Positions 42,790-51,085 of a stretch of DNA of 64,000 nt are shown in pieces. Made by a program: the position numbers and the translations under genes. The notes under the pieces are model-generated. The model made no database searches, was not told the origin of the DNA, and worked only from the letters and a program-made list of their open reading frames with translations. Source of the DNA: Fen-1077 sp050014355 (GTDB taxonomy: Bacteria; Chloroflexota; Dehalococcoidia; Dehalococcoidales; RBG-16-60-22); the NCBI GenBank assembly GCA_050014355.1, contig JBEKDL010000004.1, positions 23,000-86,999 on the forward strand. The letters run 5' to 3'. Within the stretch, counting starts at the first letter, position 1, and each line of letters begins with the position of its first letter.

Positions 42790-43466
42790 AATTTTTCCTC
42801 GGCCTCGATCTCACCGTCCTTGATGTGAATAATACGCTGGCAGAAATGGGCAACGGCGGCATCATGGGTGACCACCACTACGGTAATCCCCTTCTCGGTG
42901 CTCAAGGACGTGAGGATAGAAATCACTTCTTTGCCGGAGTGGCTATCCAGCTGCCCGGTAGGCTCGTCGGCCAGGAACATCGGGGGGTTTTTAACCAGAG
43001 CGCGGGCGATGGCCACTCTCTGCTGTTCTCCGCCGGAGAGCTCGATAGGACGGTGGTACATTCTTTCTCCGAGACCGACACTGTCAAGCGCATCTTTAGC
43101 GGTCTGGCGATTAATGCCGCCGGCGTAGACCATGCCCAGCTCAACATTGGCCAGCGCCGTGAGCCGGGAAAGCAGGTTGAAAGTCTGGAAGATAAAGCCT
43201 ATCTTCTGCCCCCGGATACCCGCCAGTTCGTTGCCGCTAAGACAGCTGACCTCACTTCCCTCGAAAAAGTATTTACCGGAGGTCGGCTTATCCAGGCAGC
43301 CAAGGAGGTTAAGCAAGGTTGTTTTGCCCGACCCTGACGGCCCCATGACCGCCACCAGCTCACCCTTAGCTACCTCGAGGTTGATACCTTTGAGCACCAG
43401 AAGCTCATTTTTACCCATGGCGTAGGACTTGGTCAGTCCCTCTAGTTTAATCATTTCCATCGTCAT
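42786..43466 (-). CDS. MacB/LolD-like ABC transporter ATP-binding protein
   Basis: A 226-residue ATPase with Walker A GPSGSGKTT (about residues 40-48), the signature LSGGEQQRVAIARAL, Walker B MFLADEPTGQLD and the H-loop VVVTHDAAVAHF. These are the consensus features of the LolD/MacB ATPase group. One base separates it from the adaptor stop codon, and it overlaps the permease gene by 4 bases, so all three are coupled. Two possible starts (ATG 43466 or 43460) differ by two residues. Confidence 0.9.
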   Translation of the reverse strand: MTMEMIKLEGLTKSYAMGKNELLVLKGINLEVAKGELVAVMGPSGSGKTTLLNLLGCLDKPTSGKYFFEGSEVSCLSGNELAGIRGQKIGFIFQTFNLLSRLTALANVELGMVYAGGINRQTAKDALDSVGLGERMYHRPIELSGGEQQRVAIARALVKNPPMFLADEPTGQLDSHSGKEVISILTSLSTEKGITVVVVTHDAAVAHFCQRIIHIKDGEIEAEEKL

Positions 43467-45230
43467 CTACCTGCCGAGAAATATTCCGCCGCCGCCGGGT
43501 AGCGCGGTAGTCTTGGCTGGCGCTGTAGAAGAGGCCTTCGTAACAACTATTTTATCGCCTTCGTTCAACCCGCCGGTCACCTGGGTGTTCTGGTAGTCGG
43601 ACAGTCCGGTCTGTACAGGACGTTTTTCAATGGTGTTATTGGCGCTCATTACGTTGACTGTGCTCTGATTTCCCGATTTCGTAATCGCGTTATTGGGCAC
43701 CAGCAGCACGCTGTTCGCCTGTGATAATATCAGGCTCACGGTACCGCTAAGACCCTGCTTGAGCTGAATATTAGACGCTAGCTGGCTGGCAGCCCGGCTG
43801 CCGTAAGAGGATGAGCCCGCACCCGCCGGAGGTGTAACGCCGGCCTGTGTTGTGAAGTTTCCCGAAGCACCACCCGGTTGCCGGCCGGTGGCATTAGCCG
43901 TGGAGAACGGCAATGAACCGGCGGTAACAGGCGTGACAGAGGTTATATTCACGGTGACGGCATAGTTGACCACGCCCGATGATATCGTAGCCGTAGGAGA
44001 AATTTGAGTAACTTTGGCCGGCAGGGTTAAGCCGGGTATGGCGTTTAAGGTCATCGTGGCATCCCCTCCGACTTGAACATTCATGATATTCATCTCACTA
44101 ACGAGTATATTCGCTTGAAACTTGTTGGGGTCGGCCACAGTTACCGCTATCGTGCCGTTAGGCACCTGGTCGCCGCCGCTGACATTGACCTTGGTAATAA
44201 AACCGTCAAAGGGAGCTGTAATTTGCGGGCTCATAGCCTGGGCAGAGGTCAGCTTCTTCTGGGCATCTGCCAGCGTGCTGTTAGCAAGGTCAAGGTCTGA
44301 CTTGGCATTGGCTAACGTCACCTGCTGTTTGGAAACGGCGTAGTTAGCATCATCCACCGCTTGCTGGGCCGTTTGTACGGCTAAATTGGCGTCATCCACT
44401 GCGTTTTGAGCGTCCACCAGCGCTGATACAGCCTGGTTAAATGCAAGGACCTTCTGCGCCACCGATAATGCGACATCGGTGGAGGTCGTGGTGCTGGTGC
44501 CGCCGAGTAAGTCCTTCATGTCTCCCATTAACCCTTTAGTAGGGGGGGATGCGGTTGAATCACCGTTCAGTGTTTTATAAGTATCCTGGTAGAGTTGGTA
44601 CCAATAAGCATAATTTTCGGTACCTAGCATCATGCTCTTGGCCAGCTGCAAGGTGTAGTTGGCATTGTCAATTTCGTCCTGAAGCTTTTTAACTTGCTGT
44701 ATGTTGTACAGGGTATTATTGGCTGACGTTACATTAAGCTGTGCCCCCGTAAGAGAGAGGTTTTTTAGATCAACCTGGTGCTGCGCCCTGGCTACGGCAG
44801 TTATCGTAGCAGTGACCTGGCGCTGCAGGACAGCAAGCTGGCGTTCAGCATCGGTCTCCGCGGTGCTTTTAGTCGTAACAGTACGCTGCGCTGTGGTCTG
44901 ATTCTGCTGTACAACATTCAACTCGTCATTCCACTCGTCATTATCCACCGTGACGAGTACCTGACCGGCTTTTACGGAGTCGCCTAACTGTACCAGGACG
45001 CTGGCGATGGTCCCCTTAGTCCCACCAGGGTAGAAGAGGTTCACAGGGAGGTCTTCCGTTTGCGCGAGCGCCAGGTTACCCGCCGCGGTAATCGTGTTGG
45101 AAACGTCCCCCCTTTTTACGGTGTATATCTGTGTTGTTGTGGTAGAAGCCTTCTTCGAGCCGCAGCCGGCAAATGTGGCCACCAGCACACCCGAGGCCAG
45201 TATCACCAGTAACGTTTTCCAGACTTTCAT
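43467..45230 (-). CDS. MacA/HlyD-like efflux adaptor lipoprotein
   Basis: A 587-residue periplasmic-adaptor-type protein. The lipobox is TFAGC (Cys23). A biotinyl-lipoyl-like half (GDSVKAGQVLVTVDND), a very long coiled coil rich in Ala/Gln/Thr (about residues 95-335, QTTAQRTVTTKS..., with NLAVQTAQQAVDDANYAVSK repeats), and the second lipoyl half (ITAPFDGFITKVNVSGGDQV) are followed by beta-barrel and membrane-proximal domains. It is longer than typical MacA because of the helical hairpin. I place the start at ATG 45230 with AGGAGA upstream, dropping 12 earlier codons. Confidence 0.88.
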   Translation of the reverse strand: MKVWKTLLVILASGVLVATFAGCGSKKASTTTTQIYTVKRGDVSNTITAAGNLALAQTEDLPVNLFYPGGTKGTIASVLVQLGDSVKAGQVLVTVDNDEWNDELNVVQQNQTTAQRTVTTKSTAETDAERQLAVLQRQVTATITAVARAQHQVDLKNLSLTGAQLNVTSANNTLYNIQQVKKLQDEIDNANYTLQLAKSMMLGTENYAYWYQLYQDTYKTLNGDSTASPPTKGLMGDMKDLLGGTSTTTSTDVALSVAQKVLAFNQAVSALVDAQNAVDDANLAVQTAQQAVDDANYAVSKQQVTLANAKSDLDLANSTLADAQKKLTSAQAMSPQITAPFDGFITKVNVSGGDQVPNGTIAVTVADPNKFQANILVSEMNIMNVQVGGDATMTLNAIPGLTLPAKVTQISPTATISSGVVNYAVTVNITSVTPVTAGSLPFSTANATGRQPGGASGNFTTQAGVTPPAGAGSSSYGSRAASQLASNIQLKQGLSGTVSLILSQANSVLLVPNNAITKSGNQSTVNVMSANNTIEKRPVQTGLSDYQNTQVTGGLNEGDKIVVTKASSTAPAKTTALPGGGGIFLGR

Positions 45231-45314
45231 GTTTTTTCTCCTGTGCCAGATGTTTTTCACTGGCAATATTAACCTGGCCGATGGACCATTAATATAGAAT
45301 ATGCCAGATAAATG

Positions 45315-46754
45315 TTAAGAAATTATTTCACCATGTTCATTTACCGGCATGGGAAGGCTGAAGGTAAAAGTGGTGCCTTCCCCGAGTTTACTCCTTACGT
45401 CTATCCTGCCACCGTGCGCCTCTACAATGCGCCGGGCTATCGTCAGACCAAGGCCGGTGCCGCCGGTAGACCTCGTGCGGGATTTATCCACGCGATAGAA
45501 GCGCTCGAAGATAAACGGCAGGTCCTCCGCCGGGATGCCTTCGCCGGTATCTGACACGCTGACATACACCTGGCCTTCTTCTCGCCAGGCGGTCAGAGTT
45601 ATCCTGCCGTCCCGGCCGGTGTGAGCCACCGCGTTATCCAGTAAATTATATAGCACCTGCTTGATGCGCTGCGAGTCAATATTCAGCTCCGGAAGCGAAG
45701 CCGGGACATCGGTGAACACGATAATACCTTTAGCTGCTATCTTGGTCTGTGAAGCCGCCACCGTCTCTTTAATCAGCCGGGAGATATCTTCAGGCTGTAA
45801 AACCAGCTTCAGCTCTCCGGCATCGGCCAGACTTAACTCCTGGAGGTCATCGACGAGGCGGGACAGCGAAGAGGCCTCATCGTTAAGGGAGTGGATGGTT
45901 GTATCATCCGGTTTGACCAGGCCATCGCTGACTGCCTCCAGGTAACCGCGGAGGTTGGACAGTGGCGTTCTCAACTCGTGGGCGATATCAGCCACCATAT
46001 TCCTCCGCAGGCGTTCGTTTCGCTCCAGGCCATCAGCCATGGTATTAAAAGAACGGGCCAGTTCACCCATTTCGCCTTTATCATCAGAGTCCACCCGGCG
46101 TGAAAAGTCCCCTTTGCCAAACTCCCTGGTAACACCCGTCAGGGCTTTAACCGGCGCGAGGATACGGCGAGACAGGACGTACGTCAGCAAAAAAGCGATG
46201 GCAATCGCCAGCAGACCGCCCCACAGGAAGAAACGCCCTATCGTGTTATAGGTTATCTGTAATGAAGCACGGTCAATATCCTGCGAGTCGGTGTGAAGAA
46301 CGTAAAGAACACCGGTAGTGTGTGCCCCCGCTATCGGCATAGCGGCCTGGTCGGATGGCGCGGTGTTCTGGTTTGCCCGCAGGAGGCTCCCCAATATTCC
46401 TTCCACCGTTATCACCGGCTGTCCCTGGTCTTTGGTTGTGTATTTAGTACCCGTCAGTTTTTGATCAGAGTCGGCCTGGACGATACCGGCATTATTGGTA
46501 AGAATGATGCGGGAATTATAGAGCTTGGCAAGCTGAAGGACCGCGGGTTGCACTCCATCCCAGGTGCCGGCCAGCTGATAATAGCGCGCCAGCTCTATTT
46601 CAACCCGTCTGTCCTGGGCCGTCTGCAGACGCTCTTGAATGTGGCTGATTTCATCGCGGGTATTCCGGTAAGTAAAGAAAAAAACCGTACTGATGATAAC
46701 CACAATAACGACGGTGAAAGCAGCCAGAAGCCTGAAGTTCAGACTATGTCTCAC
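45315..46754 (-). CDS. Sensor histidine kinase linked to the MacAB-like exporter
   Basis: A 479-residue kinase. It has a membrane helix at about residues 8-30, an extracytoplasmic sensor (to about 170), a second helix (FLWGGLLAIAIAFLLTYVLS), HAMP (RRILAPVKALTGVTREFGKGDFSRRV), HisKA with His in VADIAHELRTPLSNLRGYLE, and an HATPase (NLLDNAVAHTGRDG; VSDTGEGIP; GGTGLGLTIARRIV). It overlaps the response regulator gene by 11 bases. It lies upstream of the MacAB-like operon on the same strand with an 84-base gap, so it probably controls it. Confidence 0.9.
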   Translation of the reverse strand: MRHSLNFRLLAAFTVVIVVIISTVFFFTYRNTRDEISHIQERLQTAQDRRVEIELARYYQLAGTWDGVQPAVLQLAKLYNSRIILTNNAGIVQADSDQKLTGTKYTTKDQGQPVITVEGILGSLLRANQNTAPSDQAAMPIAGAHTTGVLYVLHTDSQDIDRASLQITYNTIGRFFLWGGLLAIAIAFLLTYVLSRRILAPVKALTGVTREFGKGDFSRRVDSDDKGEMGELARSFNTMADGLERNERLRRNMVADIAHELRTPLSNLRGYLEAVSDGLVKPDDTTIHSLNDEASSLSRLVDDLQELSLADAGELKLVLQPEDISRLIKETVAASQTKIAAKGIIVFTDVPASLPELNIDSQRIKQVLYNLLDNAVAHTGRDGRITLTAWREEGQVYVSVSDTGEGIPAEDLPFIFERFYRVDKSRTRSTGGTGLGLTIARRIVEAHGGRIDVRSKLGEGTTFTFSLPMPVNEHGEIIS

Positions 46755-47439
46755 TCATTCTCTCCAGGAGCTTGTAGCCCGCTCCGTATACCGTTTTTAA
46801 ATACCTGGGGTGATGAGGGTCAGGTTCAAGCTTGCGGCGGAGCTTGAGGATATGGACATCGATGGTGCGGTCGAAGCCGTTGAAATCATGGCCGAGCGCT
46901 TTATCGATTATCTGGGCGCGGCTGAAGACACGCCCCGGCTCTTTGACAAGAGCCCCCAGCAGCTTAAACTCTATCGGTGTAAGGTTTAATGACCTACCCT
47001 CCAGAAAAGCTTCATGTTTGAGGAAGTCAACCAGCAAAGCGCCGTGTTCGATTTTTTCCGGTCCGCGTTCTCCGGGCAACCGGCGCAGCACCGCCCGTAC
47101 CCTGGCCGCCAGTTCACGGGGACTGAAGGGCTTGGTCACGTAGTCGTCAGCGCCGAGTTCCAGGCCTTTTAATCTATCATCATCGGTGGTGAGCGCGGTC
47201 AGCATGATGATGGGGACGTCCGACTCTTCCCGGAGAATACGGCACACCTCCAGCCCGCTCATACCGGGTAACATGAGGTCGAGGACGATGAGGTCAGGAT
47301 GGTTTTCCCGGGCCAGCCTCAAGGCGTCATTGCCGTCACCGGCAGTAATCACGCGGTAGCCGTCGCGGTTCAAATAAAGCTTGACGAGCTCTACCGTCTT
47401 GGCATCATCGTCTACGACTAAGACTTTTTTACCGGCCAT
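46744..47439 (-). CDS. OmpR-family response regulator linked to the MacAB-like exporter
   Basis: A 231-residue regulator. The receiver has acidic residues D10-D12, phospho-acceptor Asp54 (LIVLDLMLPGMSG) and DYVTKPFS. The winged-helix effector ends RAQIIDKALGHDFNGFDRTIDVHILKLRRKLEPDP. I place the start at ATG 47439 (MAGKKVLVV), which aligns with the family; the longer frame adds 12 residues. It is followed by the kinase gene. A terminator at 47509-47539 separates it from the secreted-protein gene upstream. Confidence 0.9.
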   Translation of the reverse strand: MAGKKVLVVDDDAKTVELVKLYLNRDGYRVITAGDGNDALRLARENHPDLIVLDLMLPGMSGLEVCRILREESDVPIIMLTALTTDDDRLKGLELGADDYVTKPFSPRELAARVRAVLRRLPGERGPEKIEHGALLVDFLKHEAFLEGRSLNLTPIEFKLLGALVKEPGRVFSRAQIIDKALGHDFNGFDRTIDVHILKLRRKLEPDPHHPRYLKTVYGAGYKLLERMSET

Positions 47440-47508
47440 AATTATACCTGTGTAATTTGATGTTATCATAATCATGTTAGACCATAAATGTTAAGATATT
47501 GTTAAAAC

Positions 47509-47539
47509 AAAGGAGAGGTATTGTCCCTACCTCTCCTTT
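47509..47539 (-). terminator. Rho-independent terminator
   Basis: A perfect 12-base stem, AAAGGAGAGGTA (47509-47520) and TACCTCTCCTTT (47528-47539), with a 7-base loop. On the minus strand it is followed by TTTGTTTT, ending the 48045 gene; a shorter T run exists on the plus strand. Confidence 0.85.
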
Positions 47540-47574
47540 TCCCTGCTAGAGCGAGTTTCCAGGATTTCTCTGTA

Positions 47575-48045
47575 TTAACGATGGAACATTTTGCCGACTC
47601 CGCCAAAACCGCGCGGCGAAGCTGGCGCGGGCATTCCCGGTCCGAAGGGTACGCCCTGGGGCTTGGACTGTAACCATTGTTCGTACTGGTCGGATATGAC
47701 CGTGCTTGGCTTGGAGTTCAGCCAGTTTTTGTAATCGGTAGCCTGCTGTTGGGTAATTTTGCCGGAATCCACGAGCTTCTTTAACGTAGCATCCAGTCGC
47801 TGGCTTGCCAGCTGCTGTTGCGCCTGGGTAAAGGCTTTTTGCAGCTGCGCGGAATCAATCGTGGTACCTGTGTTCTGCCTATAGATTTGAGCGACTGTAT
47901 CCAGCAAACTAGTTGTATTGGCCGTGCTGCTCGGCGTCGTGGTAGTCGGGGTATCTGCCTGGACGAACGCCACAGCCGCCAGCGTAGCGCCAATTACAAG
48001 CACTGCCGCGACCGCGATGATAATTATTTTCTTATGTTTTCTCAT
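47575..48045 (-). CDS. Small secreted protein with Thr-rich linker, unknown
   Basis: A 156-residue exported protein. It has a signal peptide or anchor (residues 1-30, MRKHKKIIIIAVAAVLVIGA...VQADT), a Thr/Ser-rich linker (32-45), a helical region containing IDSAQLQKAFTQAQQQLASQRLDATLKKLVDSGKITQQQATDYKNWL (about 62-108), and a Pro/Gly-rich tail. The helical part resembles the short LVxxGxITQxQAD-type repeat found in secreted proteins of Dehalococcoidia and clostridia; I do not name a family. AGGAGGG precedes the ATG. It is expressed separately from the two-component genes because of the terminator. Confidence 0.7.
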   Translation of the reverse strand: MRKHKKIIIIAVAAVLVIGATLAAVAFVQADTPTTTTPSSTANTTSLLDTVAQIYRQNTGTTIDSAQLQKAFTQAQQQLASQRLDATLKKLVDSGKITQQQATDYKNWLNSKPSTVISDQYEQWLQSKPQGVPFGPGMPAPASPRGFGGVGKMFHR

Positions 48046-48068
48046 TCTTTTTCCCTCCTGTTACTGAA

Positions 48069-48077
48069 AGAATAGCA
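48069..48077 (-). promoter_or_regulatory. Extended -10 promoter of the small secreted protein gene
   Basis: On the minus strand TGCTATTCT, with extended TG, 24 bases before the ATG at 48045 and its AGGAGGG site. There is no clear -35 box. Confidence 0.45.
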
Positions 48078-48137
48078 ATGAAATATTAAAATCTGATTAA
48101 TATTCAGGGCATCATCAAACGATGTTCCAACAACTAC

Positions 48138-48197
48138 TTGACAACCGGTGAAAACACTGCTATTATTTAGGTGTACCTAATATTTAGGCAAGCCTAA
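48138..48197 (+). promoter_or_regulatory. DtxR-type promoter with two tandem operators
   Basis: TTGACA (48138-48143), a 17-base spacer and TATTAT (48161-48166). Two palindromes cover the start: TTAGGT-GT-ACCTAA (48167-48180) and TTAGGC-AA-GCCTAA (48184-48197), 17 bases apart centre to centre. They match the TTAGG...CCTAA half-sites of DtxR/IdeR-family operators and would repress the downstream dtxR-feoB operon when iron is bound. Confidence 0.88.
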
Positions 48198-48209
48198 AAG
48201 GAGACTGAC

Positions 48210-48923
48210 ATGAGCATCAGCACAGAAGAGTACCTGGAAGCTTTGTATACTCTTACCCAGGACGGCAAACCGGCGAGCACCTCCGCTATCTCAAAGCGGT
48301 TGAATATCACCCCGGCCAGTGTTACCGAGATGGTGCAGAAAATGGCGGAAAACGGTTATGTCAACTATTCCCCTTACCAGGGGGCGACGCTTACCCCTCA
48401 AGGGTACAAGCTCGCCGAGAAGATGACCCGTAAACATCGTTTGCTGGAACGTTTCCTGCACGACGTGCTGAAAACAGGCAATGATAAAGTACATCATGAA
48501 GCCTGTGAAATGGAACACGCGCTATCGGACGAGACCGCCCGCGCGATGTGCCAGACCCTTCAAGCGCCTGATAAGTGCCCGGATGACGGCCAGCTGATTC
48601 CACCCTGCGACCTGGGATTTTCCAGCTGTGACGAATGCCGGAAATGGGGACAGGATAACCTGGAAAATGTCGGCCAGCGCAGGACGAACATCGTGTCGAT
48701 GGCCTCGTTAAAAGAAAACCAGGAAGGGCTCATCAGCTTTATCCGCGGGGACAATAAAGTGCTCCGGCGGCTGCTGGACCTGGGGCTTACGCCGGGGACC
48801 AAAATAAAGGTCAGCCGGGTGGCGCCGCTCAAGGGGCCGATGGAGATTGCCTGCCGGGGTTCCAGGCTGGCCCTCGGCGATGAAGTAGCCTGTAACGTCT
48901 TTGTTGAAAAAGTAGCCCGCTAA
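48210..48923 (+). CDS. DtxR-family iron-dependent repressor with FeoA-like domain
   Basis: A 237-residue regulator. It has an N-terminal winged helix (STEEYLEALYTLTQDG...TSAISKRLNITPASVTEMVQKM, residues 3-46), a metal-binding dimerisation domain (HRLLERFLHDVL...HHEACEMEHALSDE, about 76-108), then a cysteine-rich insert (C114, C123, C133, C140, C143), and a C-terminal SH3/FeoA-like domain (about 160-237, LLDLGLTPGTKIKVSRVAPLKGP). The five cysteines in the linker are more than usual. It lies directly behind tandem DtxR-type operators and before feoB, so it is probably autoregulated and controls iron uptake. Confidence 0.9.
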   Translation: MSISTEEYLEALYTLTQDGKPASTSAISKRLNITPASVTEMVQKMAENGYVNYSPYQGATLTPQGYKLAEKMTRKHRLLERFLHDVLKTGNDKVHHEACEMEHALSDETARAMCQTLQAPDKCPDDGQLIPPCDLGFSSCDECRKWGQDNLENVGQRRTNIVSMASLKENQEGLISFIRGDNKVLRRLLDLGLTPGTKIKVSRVAPLKGPMEIACRGSRLALGDEVACNVFVEKVAR

Positions 48924-48939
48924 CCGGGAGGTCGCAGGA

Positions 48940-50985
48940 TTGGCTAACATGTCTTGTCATCCCACAACCCCGGTAAAAGCAACGGGTAAAAGCAACGGCG
49001 GCAAGACCCTGACCATCGCCCTGGCCGGTAACGCTAACGTCGGCAAGAGCGTCATTTTCAACCAGCTGACCGGCTCGCACCAGACCATCGGCAACTGGCC
49101 CGGCAAGACCGTGGACAGCGCTAAGGGCAGCCTCCACTTCGACGGTTATGATATAACCATTGTCGACCTGCCCGGAATTTATTCTCTCTCCACCTTCTCC
49201 CTGGAAGAACTCGTCACCAGGGACTATATCGCACAGGAAAAGCCCGATGTCATCATCGACGTTATCGGTGCTCCTGTACTGGAACGGAACCTTTTCTTCA
49301 CCCTGCAGCTCATGGAATTGAATACGCCCATGGTAGTATGCCTCAACCAAGTCGACCTTGCCCGTTCACAGGGGATAACCATCGGCGTTCCGAAGCTGGA
49401 GAACTGGCTGGGCGTCTCCGTGGTGCCCACCACGGCCTCCCGGGGTCAGGGCATACGTGAGCTCATCGGCAAGGCTATTGAAACAGCCAACACTACAGAA
49501 AATGCGGCCGAACCCGTCGCCGGTTTCAGAGAAGGGCACGGCAAAGACAGCACAGCGGGGCACCGGAATCGCCGGAGAGCGCGTTTCCGGGGCGGCCTTG
49601 ACGACAGCATCGAAGGACTGGCGTCTCTTGTTGAATCGGAGAAGCTTGGCCTTGAATTCCCCCCGCGGTGGGTGGCGCTCAAGCTGCTCGAAGGCGACAC
49701 GCAAATACACGAAGTAGTAGGCTCGAAATCGGAGAGCATCCTACCTGCAGCCGAGAAATTGGCAAAAAAGATGGAAGAGGTCTACCGGCAGCCGCGCTTT
49801 GCGGCCATCGCTTCGGAGCGATACGCCCTGGCCAGCCAGATAGCCCAGGATGTGCAGAGCCGGGCAGCTACCAGGCCCACTCTGGCCGATAGACTCGACC
49901 GCCTGACGACCCAAAAAGTGGCCGGGTATGTCATGGCATTCATCGTCATTGCCGGGCTGCTGCTGTGGACTTTCACCGTGGGGAATTCCCTTTCCAGGCT
50001 GCTGGCAAACGCCTTCAGCTTTTTTCATCCGGTAAACCCGCAGGTCAGCGGCACACTTGGGAGCGTCATCTGGAACGGCGTGTTCGGGGGCTTCGTCGCC
50101 GGAGTGACGCTGGTGCTGCCTTTCGTTATTCCATTCTACCTGCTGCTGGCCGCGATGGAGGATTCAGGGATTCTGACACGGGTCGCCTTTATGCTTGATA
50201 GCGCCATGCACCAGCTGGGGCTACACGGCAAAGCGATTATCCCGCTCATACTCGGCTATGGCTGCAATGTCCCCGCTATCTACTCCACGCGCATTATGGG
50301 TACCAGACGGGAGCGGCTGCTCGCGTCTTTCGCTATTACCTTCGCGCCCTGTACCGCGCGGACGATAGTTATCCTCGGTCTGGTGGCCGTCTTCGTCGGT
50401 ATAGGGTGGGCGCTGGCGCTTTACGCCCTGGACTTGCTGATAATGTTCGCTGCCGTTAAAGTTGCCCTTAAGATAAATCCGGGAGAAACGCCCGGCCTGA
50501 TAATGGAGATGCACGCTTTTAAAGTGCCGTCCCTTAAAGTAATCGCCAGGCAGACATGGTCACGGACAAAGTCGCTGATTTTCATGGTCTTCCCGATGTA
50601 CATGGCAGGCACTGCCGCCGTCCAGGGGTTGTACGCTTCTGGCGTGCTGGGACCGGTCAGCCATACCCTGTCCCCGCTGACGGTAGGCTGGCTGGGACTG
50701 CCGGTCATCGCGGGCATCCTGCTGATATTCGGTATCGTCAGAAAAGAAATGATACTTCTCACCCTAGTCGCGATATACGGTACGAACCTGGCGGTAGTCT
50801 TGACTCCCGACCAGTTTTTCGTGCTGGCCCTGGTTGGTACGTTATACCTCCCCTGCATCGCAACCATAGGTATTCTCACCAGGGAGTTCGGCTGGAAACC
50901 GGCCGCGGCGATATCAGCCGCTAACCTAGCTTCGGCGCTGCTCTTCGGCGGCATCGTCGCCAGGATACTTACGCTCATCCATTAG
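48940..50985 (+). CDS. feoB: Ferrous iron transporter B
   Basis: A 681-residue FeoB. The N-terminal G-domain has G1 GNANVGKS (about residues 30-37), G3 DLPGIYSL and G4 NQVD, then a GDI-like helical segment, then about ten membrane segments with two Gate/Nucleoside-recognition repeats (GYGCNVPAIYSTRIM and the related region near 590). It imports Fe2+. The start is TTG 48940 (GGGAGG upstream) or ATG 48949, three codons later. It is operonic with the DtxR gene, whose C-terminus carries a FeoA-like domain; no separate feoA is seen. Confidence 0.94.
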   Translation: MANMSCHPTTPVKATGKSNGGKTLTIALAGNANVGKSVIFNQLTGSHQTIGNWPGKTVDSAKGSLHFDGYDITIVDLPGIYSLSTFSLEELVTRDYIAQEKPDVIIDVIGAPVLERNLFFTLQLMELNTPMVVCLNQVDLARSQGITIGVPKLENWLGVSVVPTTASRGQGIRELIGKAIETANTTENAAEPVAGFREGHGKDSTAGHRNRRRARFRGGLDDSIEGLASLVESEKLGLEFPPRWVALKLLEGDTQIHEVVGSKSESILPAAEKLAKKMEEVYRQPRFAAIASERYALASQIAQDVQSRAATRPTLADRLDRLTTQKVAGYVMAFIVIAGLLLWTFTVGNSLSRLLANAFSFFHPVNPQVSGTLGSVIWNGVFGGFVAGVTLVLPFVIPFYLLLAAMEDSGILTRVAFMLDSAMHQLGLHGKAIIPLILGYGCNVPAIYSTRIMGTRRERLLASFAITFAPCTARTIVILGLVAVFVGIGWALALYALDLLIMFAAVKVALKINPGETPGLIMEMHAFKVPSLKVIARQTWSRTKSLIFMVFPMYMAGTAAVQGLYASGVLGPVSHTLSPLTVGWLGLPVIAGILLIFGIVRKEMILLTLVAIYGTNLAVVLTPDQFFVLALVGTLYLPCIATIGILTREFGWKPAAAISAANLASALLFGGIVARILTLIH

Positions 50986-51085
50986 CGCAGTCTATTCCGG
51001 CTTCCCGTCTTAACTTTTCAAAAAACAGCTACCGGAATATAATGTAACCAGCCGCTATCGTTAAACTTAATATCTGGAGGTAGTC

